This document shows positions 1 through 7,445 of a stretch of 10,100 nt of DNA, in pieces. Position 1 is the first letter of the stretch; each line of letters opens with the position of its first letter. Location of the stretch: positions 1 to 10,100 of the forward strand of contig JAAZEW010000366.1 of assembly GCA_012512055.1 (NCBI GenBank), in the 5' to 3' direction. The notes under the pieces were generated by a model, which was given only the letters and a program-made list of their open reading frames with translations, was not told where the DNA came from and searched no databases. Made by a program: the position numbers and the translations under genes. The DNA comes from Bacillota bacterium. Its GTDB lineage: Bacteria; Bacillota_G; SHA-98; UBA4971.

Positions 1-51
1 ATGGACGTGTCTTGCAGAGATACCTGTTGGAATTTTTCTTGTGGTGGTCAT
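1..51 (-). CDS. pduL: PduL-like phosphate propanoyltransferase, first 17 codons (partial)
   Basis: An ATG on the minus strand at 51-49 opens a frame that runs off the left edge: MTTTRKIPTGISARHVH. The segment IPTGISARHVH matches the N-terminal signature of PduL-type phosphotransacylases, which begin with IPVGxSxRHVHL; the His residues there belong to the metal site. The family moves acyl groups between CoA and phosphate (acetyl-CoA or propanoyl-CoA to acyl phosphate) in anaerobic energy metabolism or microcompartments. A GGAGG about 11 bases upstream of the ATG (complement of about 63-67) supports the start. Only 17 codons are visible, so the assignment rests on one motif. The gene is transcribed leftward, away from the accessory DNA, and probably belongs to the chromosomal backbone. 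Confidence 0.68.
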   Translation of the reverse strand, partial: MTTTRKIPTGISARHVH

Positions 52-470
52 TTTGTCTAAACCCTCCATCCGTATTTAAATAATCAAATAGCCAATAACA
101 CTGTATTAGTTTAACATAATTGCTTTCTCCAAAGTACATGGATTTCCTTCATCGCTGTAGTCACATCCGCCTTCATAGCCTCACTCTGCCATCTTTGACT
201 GCCGCAGCCAGGCTGTTCTTTATCGCCTCAGTCTGCCGTCTCTTGCTGCTTCATTCAGGCATGGGATAACACAGACTACGAATGCGACAGGAATTCCGCA
301 AGCCATAGAGCGTAATATGTGCTGAACCTGTGTAAATACTCAAAGGGAGCAATCGGAAGAGGCTATTGGATTTTCGAAAATGATGTCATGGCATTGTGAT
401 GAGTTATCTGATTCAGACAAGGGATCCATTACCAAGGCATACCATCTTGGCATGGAAGGGAGCAAGCCAG
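52..470. other. Gene-poor interval with a degenerate 47-bp tandem repeat
   Basis: No convincing intact gene is present between the PduL-like start and the tRNA-like sequence. Positions 171-190 (CTTCATAGCCTCACTCTGCC) and 218-237 (CTTTATCGCCTCAGTCTGCC) agree at 16 of 20 bases and are spaced 47 bases apart. Read on the minus strand, each copy gives a similar amphipathic peptide, RQTEAIKNSLAAAVKD and WQSEAMKADVTTAMKE, but in different frames. This looks like a decayed 16-residue coding repeat that has lost one base. An open frame at 380-655 on the plus strand crosses the tRNA-like sequence and has no supporting features. Confidence 0.4.
155..255 (-). pseudogene. Possible remnant of a helical-repeat coding sequence
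   Basis: On the minus strand, two 16-residue units (RQTEAIKNSLAAAVKD and WQSEAMKADVTTAMKE) can be read in adjacent frames from the 47-bp repeat. The conserved pattern Q-[ST]-E-A-[IM]-K...A-[VM]-K-[DE] suggests selection on protein rather than chance. The stretch has stops and a frame change and no start or ribosome binding site. It lies upstream of, and on the same strand as, the PduL-like gene, so it may be the tail of a lost gene. I do not recognise the family; coiled-coil tails of MerR-type regulators or phage fibre repeats are possible sources. Confidence 0.3.
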
Positions 471-473
471 GCG

Positions 474-547
474 AAGGAGAGCTTACCGCACGTAGCGCGG
501 CGGTCTCCAAATCCGTAGGCTGCGGGATTTACATTTTCCTCCTCCTC
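474..547 (+). pseudogene. Decayed tRNA-Trp-like sequence / candidate attachment site
   Basis: Positions 497-526 match positions 24-53 of the intact tRNA-Trp (9624-9653) at 28 of 30 bases, covering the anticodon arm with its CCA anticodon, the variable region and the 5' side of the T stem. Outside the core the resemblance fades but stays collinear: GGAG then AGCT upstream, GTAG before the anticodon stem, and TCCTCCTCCT where the acceptor 3' strand should be. The acceptor and D stems no longer pair and a two-base insertion is needed in the D loop, so it cannot be a working tRNA. It lies about 110 bases upstream of the integrase gene, where an att site would be expected. It could instead be an independent tRNA relic. 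Confidence 0.6.
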
Positions 548-659
548 AAACACCCTTCTAGCTGGGAAAACACCACAGCAAATAAGTCAAGAGATTCGCA
601 AGGAGCAACGGTCTCATGCGTGTTCCAGCCCTATCTGTGTGTAAGAAAGGGATGAGAAC

Positions 660-1634
660 ATGCAAAAACAAAGAAAGAAGCCTCTGCGCAAGATTTCCCG
701 TCGTAGGACTATATCGTTCCAGGAAGCCTTCGATGATTTCATGCTGTTTAAGACTGCTGACGGACTTGCAAAGAGAACACTCAAGGACTACCGTTACCAC
801 ATCACGAAGTTCTTTGCCTGGTGCGACGAAAATCGTATTGATGCATGGGGAGACTACGACACTTTATCCAAGGCTGTTAGGGCATACTTCGTACAACTCG
901 TTGATTGCTCACCCGGATACTATAACATAGCGCGTCAGAATATCAGAGCTTTCTTCGACTGGTGTGTCAAGCATGGGATCTTGTCCAAGAATCCTGCCGG
1001 TTTCCTGAAGAAGAGAAGGGATGACCCGAAGATCCGCTGTGTTGACATGGAGGATCTTAAGAAATTCCTTGCCTTGCCTGATCGGAATACATATGCAGGA
1101 TTAAGGGATTATGTGATCATGCTTCTCATGCTGGATACGGGAATACGTCCGGGGGAAGCCCTTTCACTGAAGCCTGAGGACTTTGACTTAAGGAGTCGGA
1201 CAATCACGATTCCTGCAGAAAATGCTAAGGCGAGACGTTCCCGGACTCTTCCTCTCAGTCCCGTCGTATGTCACCAGATCATTTCCTTGCTCTCGATACG
1301 ACCTGAAGAATGGCCGAATAATGCCCCTATTTTTGCAAGCTATAATGGCACCCGCCTTCGTGTGGATAATCTTTGTAGCAGGTTCGCCAAGTACTCAAGG
1401 CTACTTGGGAAAAAGATGACCCCTTATGATTTGCGCCATACCTTCGCGCTTACGTATCTCAGACGGAATGGAAATGTGTTTTCGCTCCAGGCAACTTTAG
1501 GGCATTCAGACATGAATATGACTAAGCGATATCTTGCTATAGCCGGTAGGGATCTGAAGGAATCGCATGAAATAGCGTCCCCGATTAAACAACTTGTGAT
1601 TGGTTCGAGGAGAATGCGGAAGATCAAAAAGTAA
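660..1634 (+). CDS. Tyrosine recombinase / integrase (XerC/D-like)
   Basis: A 324-residue phage-type integrase, the usual length for two-domain enzymes. The N-terminal SAM-like core-binding domain spans about 18-115. The catalytic domain spans about 125-295, with Arg163 in DTGIRPGEAL, a beta-hairpin Lys near 190 (NAKARRSRTLPLS), the box TPYDLRHTFA with Arg259, His282 in LGHSD and the nucleophile Tyr291 in TKRYLAIAG. The first His of the usual HxxR box is Tyr256, a variant I know from other Firmicute integrases. The enzyme breaks and rejoins DNA at short att sites through a covalent 3'-phosphotyrosine. The start is supported by AAGGGATG about 8-15 bases upstream. It has its own terminator at 1637-1663. 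A tRNA-Trp-like core lies just upstream, suggesting it once integrated an element at tRNA-Trp. No excisionase is visible beside it. Confidence 0.93.
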   Translation: MQKQRKKPLRKISRRRTISFQEAFDDFMLFKTADGLAKRTLKDYRYHITKFFAWCDENRIDAWGDYDTLSKAVRAYFVQLVDCSPGYYNIARQNIRAFFDWCVKHGILSKNPAGFLKKRRDDPKIRCVDMEDLKKFLALPDRNTYAGLRDYVIMLLMLDTGIRPGEALSLKPEDFDLRSRTITIPAENAKARRSRTLPLSPVVCHQIISLLSIRPEEWPNNAPIFASYNGTRLRVDNLCSRFAKYSRLLGKKMTPYDLRHTFALTYLRRNGNVFSLQATLGHSDMNMTKRYLAIAGRDLKESHEIASPIKQLVIGSRRMRKIKK

Positions 1635-1636
1635 GA

Positions 1637-1663
1637 GAGCGGGGTCTTCCCCGCTCCCCTTTT
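1637..1663 (+). terminator. Rho-independent terminator of the integrase gene
   Basis: Directly after the integrase stop codon lies a perfect 8-bp stem, GAGCGGGG (1637-1644) and CCCCGCTC (1649-1656), with a four-base TCTT loop, followed by CCCTTTT. The GC-rich stem and short T run fit an intrinsic terminator, though the T run is interrupted by three Cs. Confidence 0.8.
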
Positions 1664-1675
1664 GAAAATGACAAT

Positions 1676-1813
1676 GGGCATCAAGAGTTCAAAATAACTG
1701 AGAGGTATACTAGGTTTGCTGGGCAAGATGTTGGGAGAGAACGTGAAAAGGCATCGCCTGTGAAGCAGCTGACAAATAAGAGGGTGTCTACGATGAAGAA
1801 GCGCAAGGAGTAG
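1676..1813 (+). pseudogene. 3' remnant of a second tyrosine recombinase
   Basis: Reading from GGG at 1676 to the TAG at 1811-1813 gives GHQEFKITERYTRFAGQD and then, after a short linker, KASPVKQL and a basic tail MKKRKE. This lines up without gaps with the C-terminus of the intact integrase upstream: GHSDMNMTKRYLAIAGRD, ASPIKQL, basic tail. The catalytic LGH box and nucleophile Tyr are preserved, but all sequence upstream of the GH is gone and there is no start codon. The fragment begins just after the terminator of the intact gene. It is therefore the end of a paralogous recombinase, left by deletion or by replacement through recombination. Confidence 0.75.
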
Positions 1814-1858
1814 CTTGCAATAGAGGTTGACGGTCTGATATGTTAATTTCTTGTCGTG

Positions 1859-1985
1859 GTGCACTCGGCGTGGTGCTTCATACGGGGGTGAAAGTCCTCC
1901 CGACGGGTAGGTAGCGACCAAGCGTAAATCAAAGACAAGGTGTCCATCGCGAGGTGGGATCCGAAGGCTGTGTAGACATCCATAT
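1859..1985 (+). mobile_element. Group II intron fragment (5' end, domain I; no reverse transcriptase)
   Basis: The sequence opens with GTGCACTCGGCG, resembling the GTGYG start of bacterial group II introns. It continues with landmarks I recognise from domain I of these ribozymes: GGGGGTGAAAGTCCTCC (about 1884-1900), GGGTAGGTAGCGACCA (about 1905-1920), AAGGTGTCCATCGCGAGGTG (about 1937-1956) and GGATCCGAAGGCTG (about 1957-1970). After about 1985 the resemblance ends. There is no intron-encoded reverse transcriptase and no domain V/VI, so this is a dead fragment of about 125 bases. Loss of the 3' end points to deletion rather than incomplete retrotransposition, which would remove the 5' end. The exact boundaries are approximate. 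Confidence 0.72.
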
Positions 1986-2005
1986 TGCCTCTGTGGGCCT
2001 ACTCT

Positions 2006-4954
2006 TCACTTCTCCATTCTTAAAAACCCGCTCTCAAATGCCCCTGGGAATAGAAACATTTTCTCGGCTTTGCCGAACGCAACTATTATTCTGTCGTCCA
2101 CTATCTTGATGACTTTGCCCTCTCCGAATGATTTGTGTATTAGGGTCACGCCTGGTTTCACACCCGATAAGTCAATCGTAGGTATCTTTGATTCTAATTG
2201 CTTTTCGGGCAGCGGAGCAATAGGGGCTTCAGCTACTTTTGGCAAAGATTTGGGCTTTATTCGTTGATAGGGTTTTCTCATGAATGGCTTCACTCTAGAC
2301 TCGGGTACTTCCGAAGCCGTGTCTTTCGCAATATCGTCTTCGTCCTCATCATCAAAGTCAATATCTACATCAGGCAAATCATCAAAAATCTGCGTGATCG
2401 CTGTTAAGGAATCCTGCTGAGAGCCATATAGCCTCTCGAATTCCCCTCTGGTGAGCACAGTATCATAACCGCCTACTGCTTCGCCCTCGTGCTTGTCAAT
2501 ACCAGTGTAACTGAGGCTTGAATCCTCGTAACGCTTGAATTTGTATACTGCGTCGTTCATTAGCGCAGCATTGAACACTCCGAGTGAAACGAGCAACTCA
2601 AACTCTTTGACATTCAAACCCGTAACTCGCTTGAACAAGCCGGGCTCAAGCTGTGTGATGACATCTTTCAGGCAGTATTCGCGGAAATCAGTAAGGTACA
2701 TAAAAATCGGGATGCGAGTGGCAAGCTTGATTAGCTTCTCCTGAATCAATTTGCGCTTAGACCTATATTCCTTTTCCTCCTTCGAAAGTTTCCTCTTCTC
2801 CTTGGGAGTCAATTTCTCGCCCTTTGCCTTAGCCTTTTTCACCTTGTCGGTGAGATTGATGATGGTTTCAATATCTTTGTTCAGACTACGGAAGCCCTCA
2901 ATGCCCATCAACGCCCTCATGGCATCCTCGTTCGCCATGAGGCGGGCGAGGGTTTCGTTATCGACGTTTACGAGCAATGCGCTTTCCCAACGCCTGGCAA
3001 GTAGTGTAGCAGACGTTCCTGCCATAGCGATATCAAGGATCTCGCTTGCGTCGATTTCCTTCATCATGCTGCCGTCATAAGCAATGACCGGTAGAAAATT
3101 AATAAACTCGGCGACTTTCTTTTCAGGGTTGCCTTCATTCACATCTAAACGACAACTATAGTCGGCAATTTGCTTTAGTGCGCGATCAAGTGCAAAATCA
3201 AAGACATAGCACTCCTGTTTCATAATCTCTCGGTTGCCTGCATCAGTGTCAATTTCCCACGGGCTTTGTACGCGAAATGCCGCTTGGAAATAGGTTTCGG
3301 GGCTGGATAGGTTACGGAGCATAAAAATGCCTGTCCACGGCTTCACAGTTACACCTGTGGTCAACTTGCCGCAAGAGAGAGTTATCGATTTTGTCTTCAG
3401 CGGGTCACCCATTGACCGCAGCACGGGTTCCAATGCTTCAACGCCTATACCGGCGCTGCTTCCGGCGCAGACATTTACAGCATAGTCGTGAAAGAAGGTG
3501 TTTTGTTTTTGGCGGAGTAGGTTCCGCATAGCGAAGCACGACGCAACACTGGGCAAAAACCATAGCGTATGCGTTAGGATAGACAGTAGCCGAGTATTAG
3601 AATACGGCATTTCCGGCCTTTTTGCGCCGAGCCTCAAATCATCGGTAGTCGTTCCAAGGTAAGCGCCACGAATAAGGTCAAGCCACTTTTGGACGTATTC
3701 CTCATATTTGAATTTGGCACTGTCGCCGAGTCCTTCGGCAGAAAAAAATACATTCAGGTCGAATTCATCATATTCGCCTTGTATTGCAATCTGTCGTATG
3801 CTGTCCGGGATTTTATAAGTCATCATCACCATTCTCGGTAACGGCAAATAGGGATTGCCAGGGGCTTCACCCCAAGCTTCCTTAGCACGTTGCTCGTCAG
3901 AATACGTCCAGTTGTAAATCTGATCTTCGATGAATTCTCCTGAATTAAGGGCGCGGAACGGCGTCCCCGATAGATAAAGGTAGCGCGATGTGGTTATGGG
4001 CAGGAATGTTTCGTTGTAGGCGTTATCAGCTTCCTCACGTTTATATCTCTCAAGGTCCAAACTGTCGTAAGCATCCTCATCCTCCGGTTCGAATAACTTC
4101 TTTGCATTATCGCGCCATGCGCCGAAATGGTATTCGTCAAAGATTACCAAATCCCAATTGGTGGTGTGGACCCACTCATTTTTCGCTTTGATGCCACCGC
4201 TCTCGTTTGTGCCGAGATAATCTTGGAATGAACCGAAACATACTATCGGACGGGAGAAATCAGCAGTTTCATATGTAAGATGAGATGTACGGGCAATGAA
4301 TTGCCAGCCTTCGAAATCAACATGGGTCAGCAAATCCTCCTCCCATGCGCTTTGAACGGCAGGTTTGAAGGTCAGAATGAGAATCTTCTTTAAACCCATT
4401 CGCCTGGCAAGCTGGTAAGAGGCAAATGTCTTTCCGAAACGCATCTTCGCGTTCCAGAGAAACTTGGCGGTGCGGTCAGGCCGCTCTTTGGCGGCGGACT
4501 TGTAGTACTCAATTGTCTTGCTGACCGCTTCTTCCTGCTCAGGGCGCATGTTGAAATCTCGGGTGCGGTTTTCTATGTTCTCCACGCCGTCACGAACCGC
4601 GATGTACGCCGCCCAAACATCGTCAACCGTACATTTGAACCACTCACCTACAGGGTTATCAATGCCCCTCTTGCGCAGTGCATGATGAATATCATGATCT
4701 GTAAAAGTGGAGCCATTCGAATACATAGCTGACTCTGCAAATACGATCCGATAAGGTTTTCTACTTAGGCGAGCGGTAGGATATTGCTGAGCTACACGCT
4801 TTTCTACATCAATAGTAGTATAGCCAACTTTCAAAAAGCCGTTGTATTGAGGATTGCTGTCCTCATAAGCGTATATCATTGGGCGGGCTTCGGGACGAAG
4901 CGGGAAGAATTCAATAGTCTCTTTGCCCGCTTCACGCATGGATTCGTTATTCAT
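2006..4954 (-). CDS. Restriction effector: T5orf172/GIY-YIG-like nuclease fused to SF2 helicase, Tudor-like C-terminus
   Basis: This 982-residue protein (from ATG 4954) is the last gene of the operon. Residues about 26-107 form a T5orf172 (GIY-YIG-like) nuclease domain: MIYAY, KVGYT, a conserved Arg in EKRV, IHHAL and EWF. Residues about 135-565 are a helicase/translocase with AKMRFGKT (Walker A, 169-176), DEYH (273-276, DEAH-type), SGTPFR (329-334) and QAAFRVQ (557-563, motif VI). A Lys/Glu-rich, probably coiled segment spans about 701-745, and an acidic run about 857-873. The C-terminus (about 934-978) resembles the Tudor/SH3-like tail of UvrD/PcrA: HKSFGEGKVIK followed by FLFPGAF. It likely cleaves unmodified DNA after ATP-driven translocation. 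An in-frame GTG at 4963 is possible, but ATG 4954 overlaps the methylase stop as ATGAATAA, a translational-coupling arrangement repeated elsewhere in the operon. Confidence 0.88.
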   Translation of the reverse strand: MNNESMREAGKETIEFFPLRPEARPMIYAYEDSNPQYNGFLKVGYTTIDVEKRVAQQYPTARLSRKPYRIVFAESAMYSNGSTFTDHDIHHALRKRGIDNPVGEWFKCTVDDVWAAYIAVRDGVENIENRTRDFNMRPEQEEAVSKTIEYYKSAAKERPDRTAKFLWNAKMRFGKTFASYQLARRMGLKKILILTFKPAVQSAWEEDLLTHVDFEGWQFIARTSHLTYETADFSRPIVCFGSFQDYLGTNESGGIKAKNEWVHTTNWDLVIFDEYHFGAWRDNAKKLFEPEDEDAYDSLDLERYKREEADNAYNETFLPITTSRYLYLSGTPFRALNSGEFIEDQIYNWTYSDEQRAKEAWGEAPGNPYLPLPRMVMMTYKIPDSIRQIAIQGEYDEFDLNVFFSAEGLGDSAKFKYEEYVQKWLDLIRGAYLGTTTDDLRLGAKRPEMPYSNTRLLSILTHTLWFLPSVASCFAMRNLLRQKQNTFFHDYAVNVCAGSSAGIGVEALEPVLRSMGDPLKTKSITLSCGKLTTGVTVKPWTGIFMLRNLSSPETYFQAAFRVQSPWEIDTDAGNREIMKQECYVFDFALDRALKQIADYSCRLDVNEGNPEKKVAEFINFLPVIAYDGSMMKEIDASEILDIAMAGTSATLLARRWESALLVNVDNETLARLMANEDAMRALMGIEGFRSLNKDIETIINLTDKVKKAKAKGEKLTPKEKRKLSKEEKEYRSKRKLIQEKLIKLATRIPIFMYLTDFREYCLKDVITQLEPGLFKRVTGLNVKEFELLVSLGVFNAALMNDAVYKFKRYEDSSLSYTGIDKHEGEAVGGYDTVLTRGEFERLYGSQQDSLTAITQIFDDLPDVDIDFDDEDEDDIAKDTASEVPESRVKPFMRKPYQRIKPKSLPKVAEAPIAPLPEKQLESKIPTIDLSGVKPGVTLIHKSFGEGKVIKIVDDRIIVAFGKAEKMFLFPGAFESGFLRMEK

Positions 4955-6482
4955 TGTCACCACCGCCTAACGGCATCGGGCTAATCATGGACTCGATAAA
5001 AGCAATTTCCTCATTAGTCAAGCCGTATTTTCTGTAAAGCTCTTCGTCTGTCCATGGTTTAGAGAAGTCCTGAATAGGCACAAACGAAAACACAAGCTTT
5101 GACAGATTGATTGAACTCATAGATTGCAGCATGAGGAATCGGACAAAACGAGTTTGTAAGTACGAAAGTGTATTGTTTGCGTACACCTTATCGTCATATT
5201 GTCCTACAGTAAAGTATGAATGCGTACATATCTCGCCAGGTCCTATTACTTTCATTGATGATGTAATAACCTGAAACATACCATCTTTCCCGGGTTCCCC
5301 AGCGTGTTCAGCGCTCGTCTTGCTTATTAGTACTTTGAATTTATTAATAGAGTCAAATCCCTTGGTAATAATATCTGGTTCAACATACGTTATCCCACTA
5401 CTCGAATGAAGAATCAAGTCGTGCATGGATTCTCTTTGAGGGTGACCACGGACATTTGTGGACAAACCAAATGGCATTAGTGGGCTAATTATCTCTCCTA
5501 ATAGACTTTCTTCTTTGCTTCTTACCTTGTGAATAATTGAGACCGCTTCATTATAGCGAACTAGTACATGAAATTCGTCAAGCGGGCGTTTCATTGTATT
5601 AGAAATATCATTTGTTATATTTGTAAATACACAATTATCTGTTTTATCACGTTCCCACAGAAAATAACATACGCCGCCACTAATACTCTGTTGTGGGAAA
5701 CAGTCTTTTGCGTTTGGAAAGTCCACGAGATGCGTTACATGGGAATCTTTCATCATTGCTTTTCGGAAGGAATTAAGCCCCATTCCGCCAGCAAACCATC
5801 TAGAAGGAATAATCATAGACAAATAGCGCGGATTAAGTTTCTTTGCCTGCTCAACAAACTTATTATATATGGGACGAGCCTGTCTTCCTGCCCCTTCTGT
5901 TTCTAGTTGGTATGGCGGGTTGCCTATAATCACATCAAATTTCATTTCAAATATCTCCCCTGGTTTTGAGGTATGGATAAATTCGTATGCGTGGGTTTCC
6001 AGAGATTCATCGCGATCGTACTCCGCTCTGGATGCGCCGCAAAAGGAGCACTTATTCCCGCGCCAAACATGCTTTATCTTCTTAAATCTGATGTTTCCCT
6101 CAGCACTATCGAACGCCGTTACGCTGTAATGTCCATTCGGATACTTCGAACAGTAAACGCTACGCCGCGACAAGAGCGAGGTTATCTCGGTAATAGCGAT
6201 GCCATAAAGTTGCTTATGAAATATGTGGTCGATGCGCTCCTGCAAATTGGGGATCTTTGATTCAAGACTGGTGAGCAGTCGTTTGGCAATTTCTCGCAGG
6301 AACACCCCGCTCTTTGTGGCAGGGTCGAGAAATGTTACCGTCGGGTCGCTGAAAAGTTCCTGTGGCAGCATATCGAGCATCTCATTTACAATCTTCGGTG
6401 GCGTAAACACTTCGTCACTGGACAAATTGGCAAGGCAGGACAGCACGTCCGGGTTATAGGTATTAGTGTAAAAATCAGCCAT
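4947..6482 (-). CDS. Eco57I-type adenine-N6 DNA methylase subunit with NPPY
   Basis: This 511-residue protein has the layout of gamma-class adenine methylases: motif X at 23-36 (DEVFTPPKIVNEML), motif I at 51-62 (FLDPATKSGVFL), and the catalytic NPPY at 188-191 in DVIIGNPPYQ, followed by IIPSRWFAGG at 224-233. NPPY holds the target adenine during methyl transfer from SAM. Motif I is degenerate: the usual DPACGSG is DPATKSG. A possible zinc knuckle (Cys145, Cys148, His164, His170) lies between motifs I and IV. The half after about 290 has no recognised motif and may hold target recognition. The start is ATG 6482, preceded by GGAGG about 10 bases upstream and overlapping the previous gene's stop; a longer frame to 6560 overlaps that gene and lacks support. 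It should protect host DNA from the downstream nuclease-helicase. Confidence 0.87.
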   Translation of the reverse strand: MADFYTNTYNPDVLSCLANLSSDEVFTPPKIVNEMLDMLPQELFSDPTVTFLDPATKSGVFLREIAKRLLTSLESKIPNLQERIDHIFHKQLYGIAITEITSLLSRRSVYCSKYPNGHYSVTAFDSAEGNIRFKKIKHVWRGNKCSFCGASRAEYDRDESLETHAYEFIHTSKPGEIFEMKFDVIIGNPPYQLETEGAGRQARPIYNKFVEQAKKLNPRYLSMIIPSRWFAGGMGLNSFRKAMMKDSHVTHLVDFPNAKDCFPQQSISGGVCYFLWERDKTDNCVFTNITNDISNTMKRPLDEFHVLVRYNEAVSIIHKVRSKEESLLGEIISPLMPFGLSTNVRGHPQRESMHDLILHSSSGITYVEPDIITKGFDSINKFKVLISKTSAEHAGEPGKDGMFQVITSSMKVIGPGEICTHSYFTVGQYDDKVYANNTLSYLQTRFVRFLMLQSMSSINLSKLVFSFVPIQDFSKPWTDEELYRKYGLTNEEIAFIESMISPMPLGGGDNE

Positions 6483-7197
6483 TGTCCTGCACCCTCCTAT
6501 AGTGTATCGGTGGGAATTCGCGTATTGGCAGCGGTATAAACGCCTGAGTTTCTTCGTCATATTCCAGGCCAGTCATAGGTAGCGTCATCTGCTGTTCATG
6601 TCCTTCTATTTTCAGATCAAGGCGAGAGCCGTGCCGCTTCCTCTGCTGTTCATCCACTTCTAACAGTTTATCAAATCGAAAGTCGCGTCTTTTTATCAAA
6701 CAACCGTTTACCATAGACCACTCAGCGAAGACAATAGGCGTGCCATCTGATTGCTTCAGCGTCAGTGCGTCTCCGCAGAGGATGTTGTGCTTTAGGATAT
6801 AGCGCACAGCCTCACGGCAGTCATCGTTTGCCTCTTTTCTGCAGACTGCGGTGTATTCTTTATCCCATATCTCAAACATCCGTCTTCGACAAGCATCCAC
6901 GTTATCCGGCAATATATCAACACCGTAAATGCTTGTGACTGCTATAACGGAGTAACGCTCATAGTCGGCGGCATGCTTGCCGTAGCGCGACTTCACCACA
7001 GCGAGTTTGCGCCGCAATATCTCAGCGAGAAAGTTTCCATCGCCGCAAGCCGGTTCGAGAAAGCGGCTCTCGATGCGCTCAGTTTCCTGCTTTACGAGGT
7101 CAAGCATTGCGTTGACTTCCCGTTCGGCAGTAAACACCTCACCGTGATCAGCCACACGCTGCTTTGATTTGGTTTGGTTCTTAGTAGGCTTATTCAT
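6475..7197 (-). CDS. SAM-dependent methyltransferase-like subunit lacking NPPY
   Basis: A 240-residue protein with the front half of an adenine methylase: motif X at 19-23 (GEVFT), a textbook motif I at 47-57 (LEPACGDGNFL), an acidic motif II at about 92-100 (GVDILPDN) and motif III at 141-145 (CGDAL). Where the catalytic NPPY should follow there is instead FAEWSMVNG (157-165). The protein ends without a target-recognition domain. It can plausibly bind SAM but is unlikely to methylate DNA alone. The next gene has NPPY with a poor SAM loop, so the two may form one composite methyltransferase. ATG 7197 is chosen because it overlaps the regulator's stop as ATGAATAA and has AAGGGA upstream; an upstream frame from 7257 lies inside the regulator. 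Confidence 0.82.
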   Translation of the reverse strand: MNKPTKNQTKSKQRVADHGEVFTAEREVNAMLDLVKQETERIESRFLEPACGDGNFLAEILRRKLAVVKSRYGKHAADYERYSVIAVTSIYGVDILPDNVDACRRRMFEIWDKEYTAVCRKEANDDCREAVRYILKHNILCGDALTLKQSDGTPIVFAEWSMVNGCLIKRRDFRFDKLLEVDEQQRKRHGSRLDLKIEGHEQQMTLPMTGLEYDEETQAFIPLPIREFPPIHYRRVQDNG

Positions 7198-7411
7198 CGC
7201 TGTTTCCCTTATCTGGCAAGATCTCCATGATATCCTCAATTCCACAATCCAGAGCAAGGCAGATTTTCACCAGAGTATCTGTATTCACATTTTTCCCTTT
7301 ACCGAGTTTCGCTAAGGAAGTGGCGCTTACGTCTGCTCTTCTGCACAAGTCCTGTTTCTTCATATCCCTATCAATCAGCAATTTCCATAACTTTTTGTAA
7401 CTCGCGCCCAT
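7190..7411 (-). CDS. XRE-family helix-turn-helix regulator of the R-M operon
   Basis: A 73-residue protein that is essentially one Cro/C1-type helix-turn-helix: KKQDLCRRADVSATSLAKLGKG (about 18-39) covers helices 2 and 3, and the tail NTDTLVKICLALDCGIEDIM (about 43-62) is characteristic of short XRE proteins. It heads the operon and sits where controller (C) proteins of restriction-modification systems sit, so control of expression timing is a reasonable inference. A GAGGT about seven bases upstream of ATG 7411 is a good ribosome binding site. Inverted repeats overlapping and upstream of its promoter are candidate binding sites, which would make it autoregulatory. Its stop overlaps the start of the next gene by eight bases. 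Confidence 0.9.
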   Translation of the reverse strand: MGASYKKLWKLLIDRDMKKQDLCRRADVSATSLAKLGKGKNVNTDTLVKICLALDCGIEDIMEILPDKGNSDE

Positions 7412-7445
7412 TCGGATACCTCTTTTTTGGTGGCTATTCTATTCA

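Noticed and set aside
380..655. 91-codon plus-strand frame before the integrase
   Set aside because: It crosses the tRNA-like core, has no ribosome binding site and no protein family resemblance.
1424..1921. 165-codon minus-strand frame
   Set aside because: It is antisense to the integrase 3' end, the recombinase relic and the intron fragment, all better supported.
4955..4963. GTG start for the helicase at 4963
   Set aside because: ATG 4954 fits the conserved ATGAATAA overlap seen at the other junction; the two extra GTG codons add nothing recognisable.
6483..6560. N-terminal extension of the NPPY methylase
   Set aside because: It lies inside the preceding gene, lacks a ribosome binding site and is not methylase-like, whereas ATG 6482 has GGAGG.
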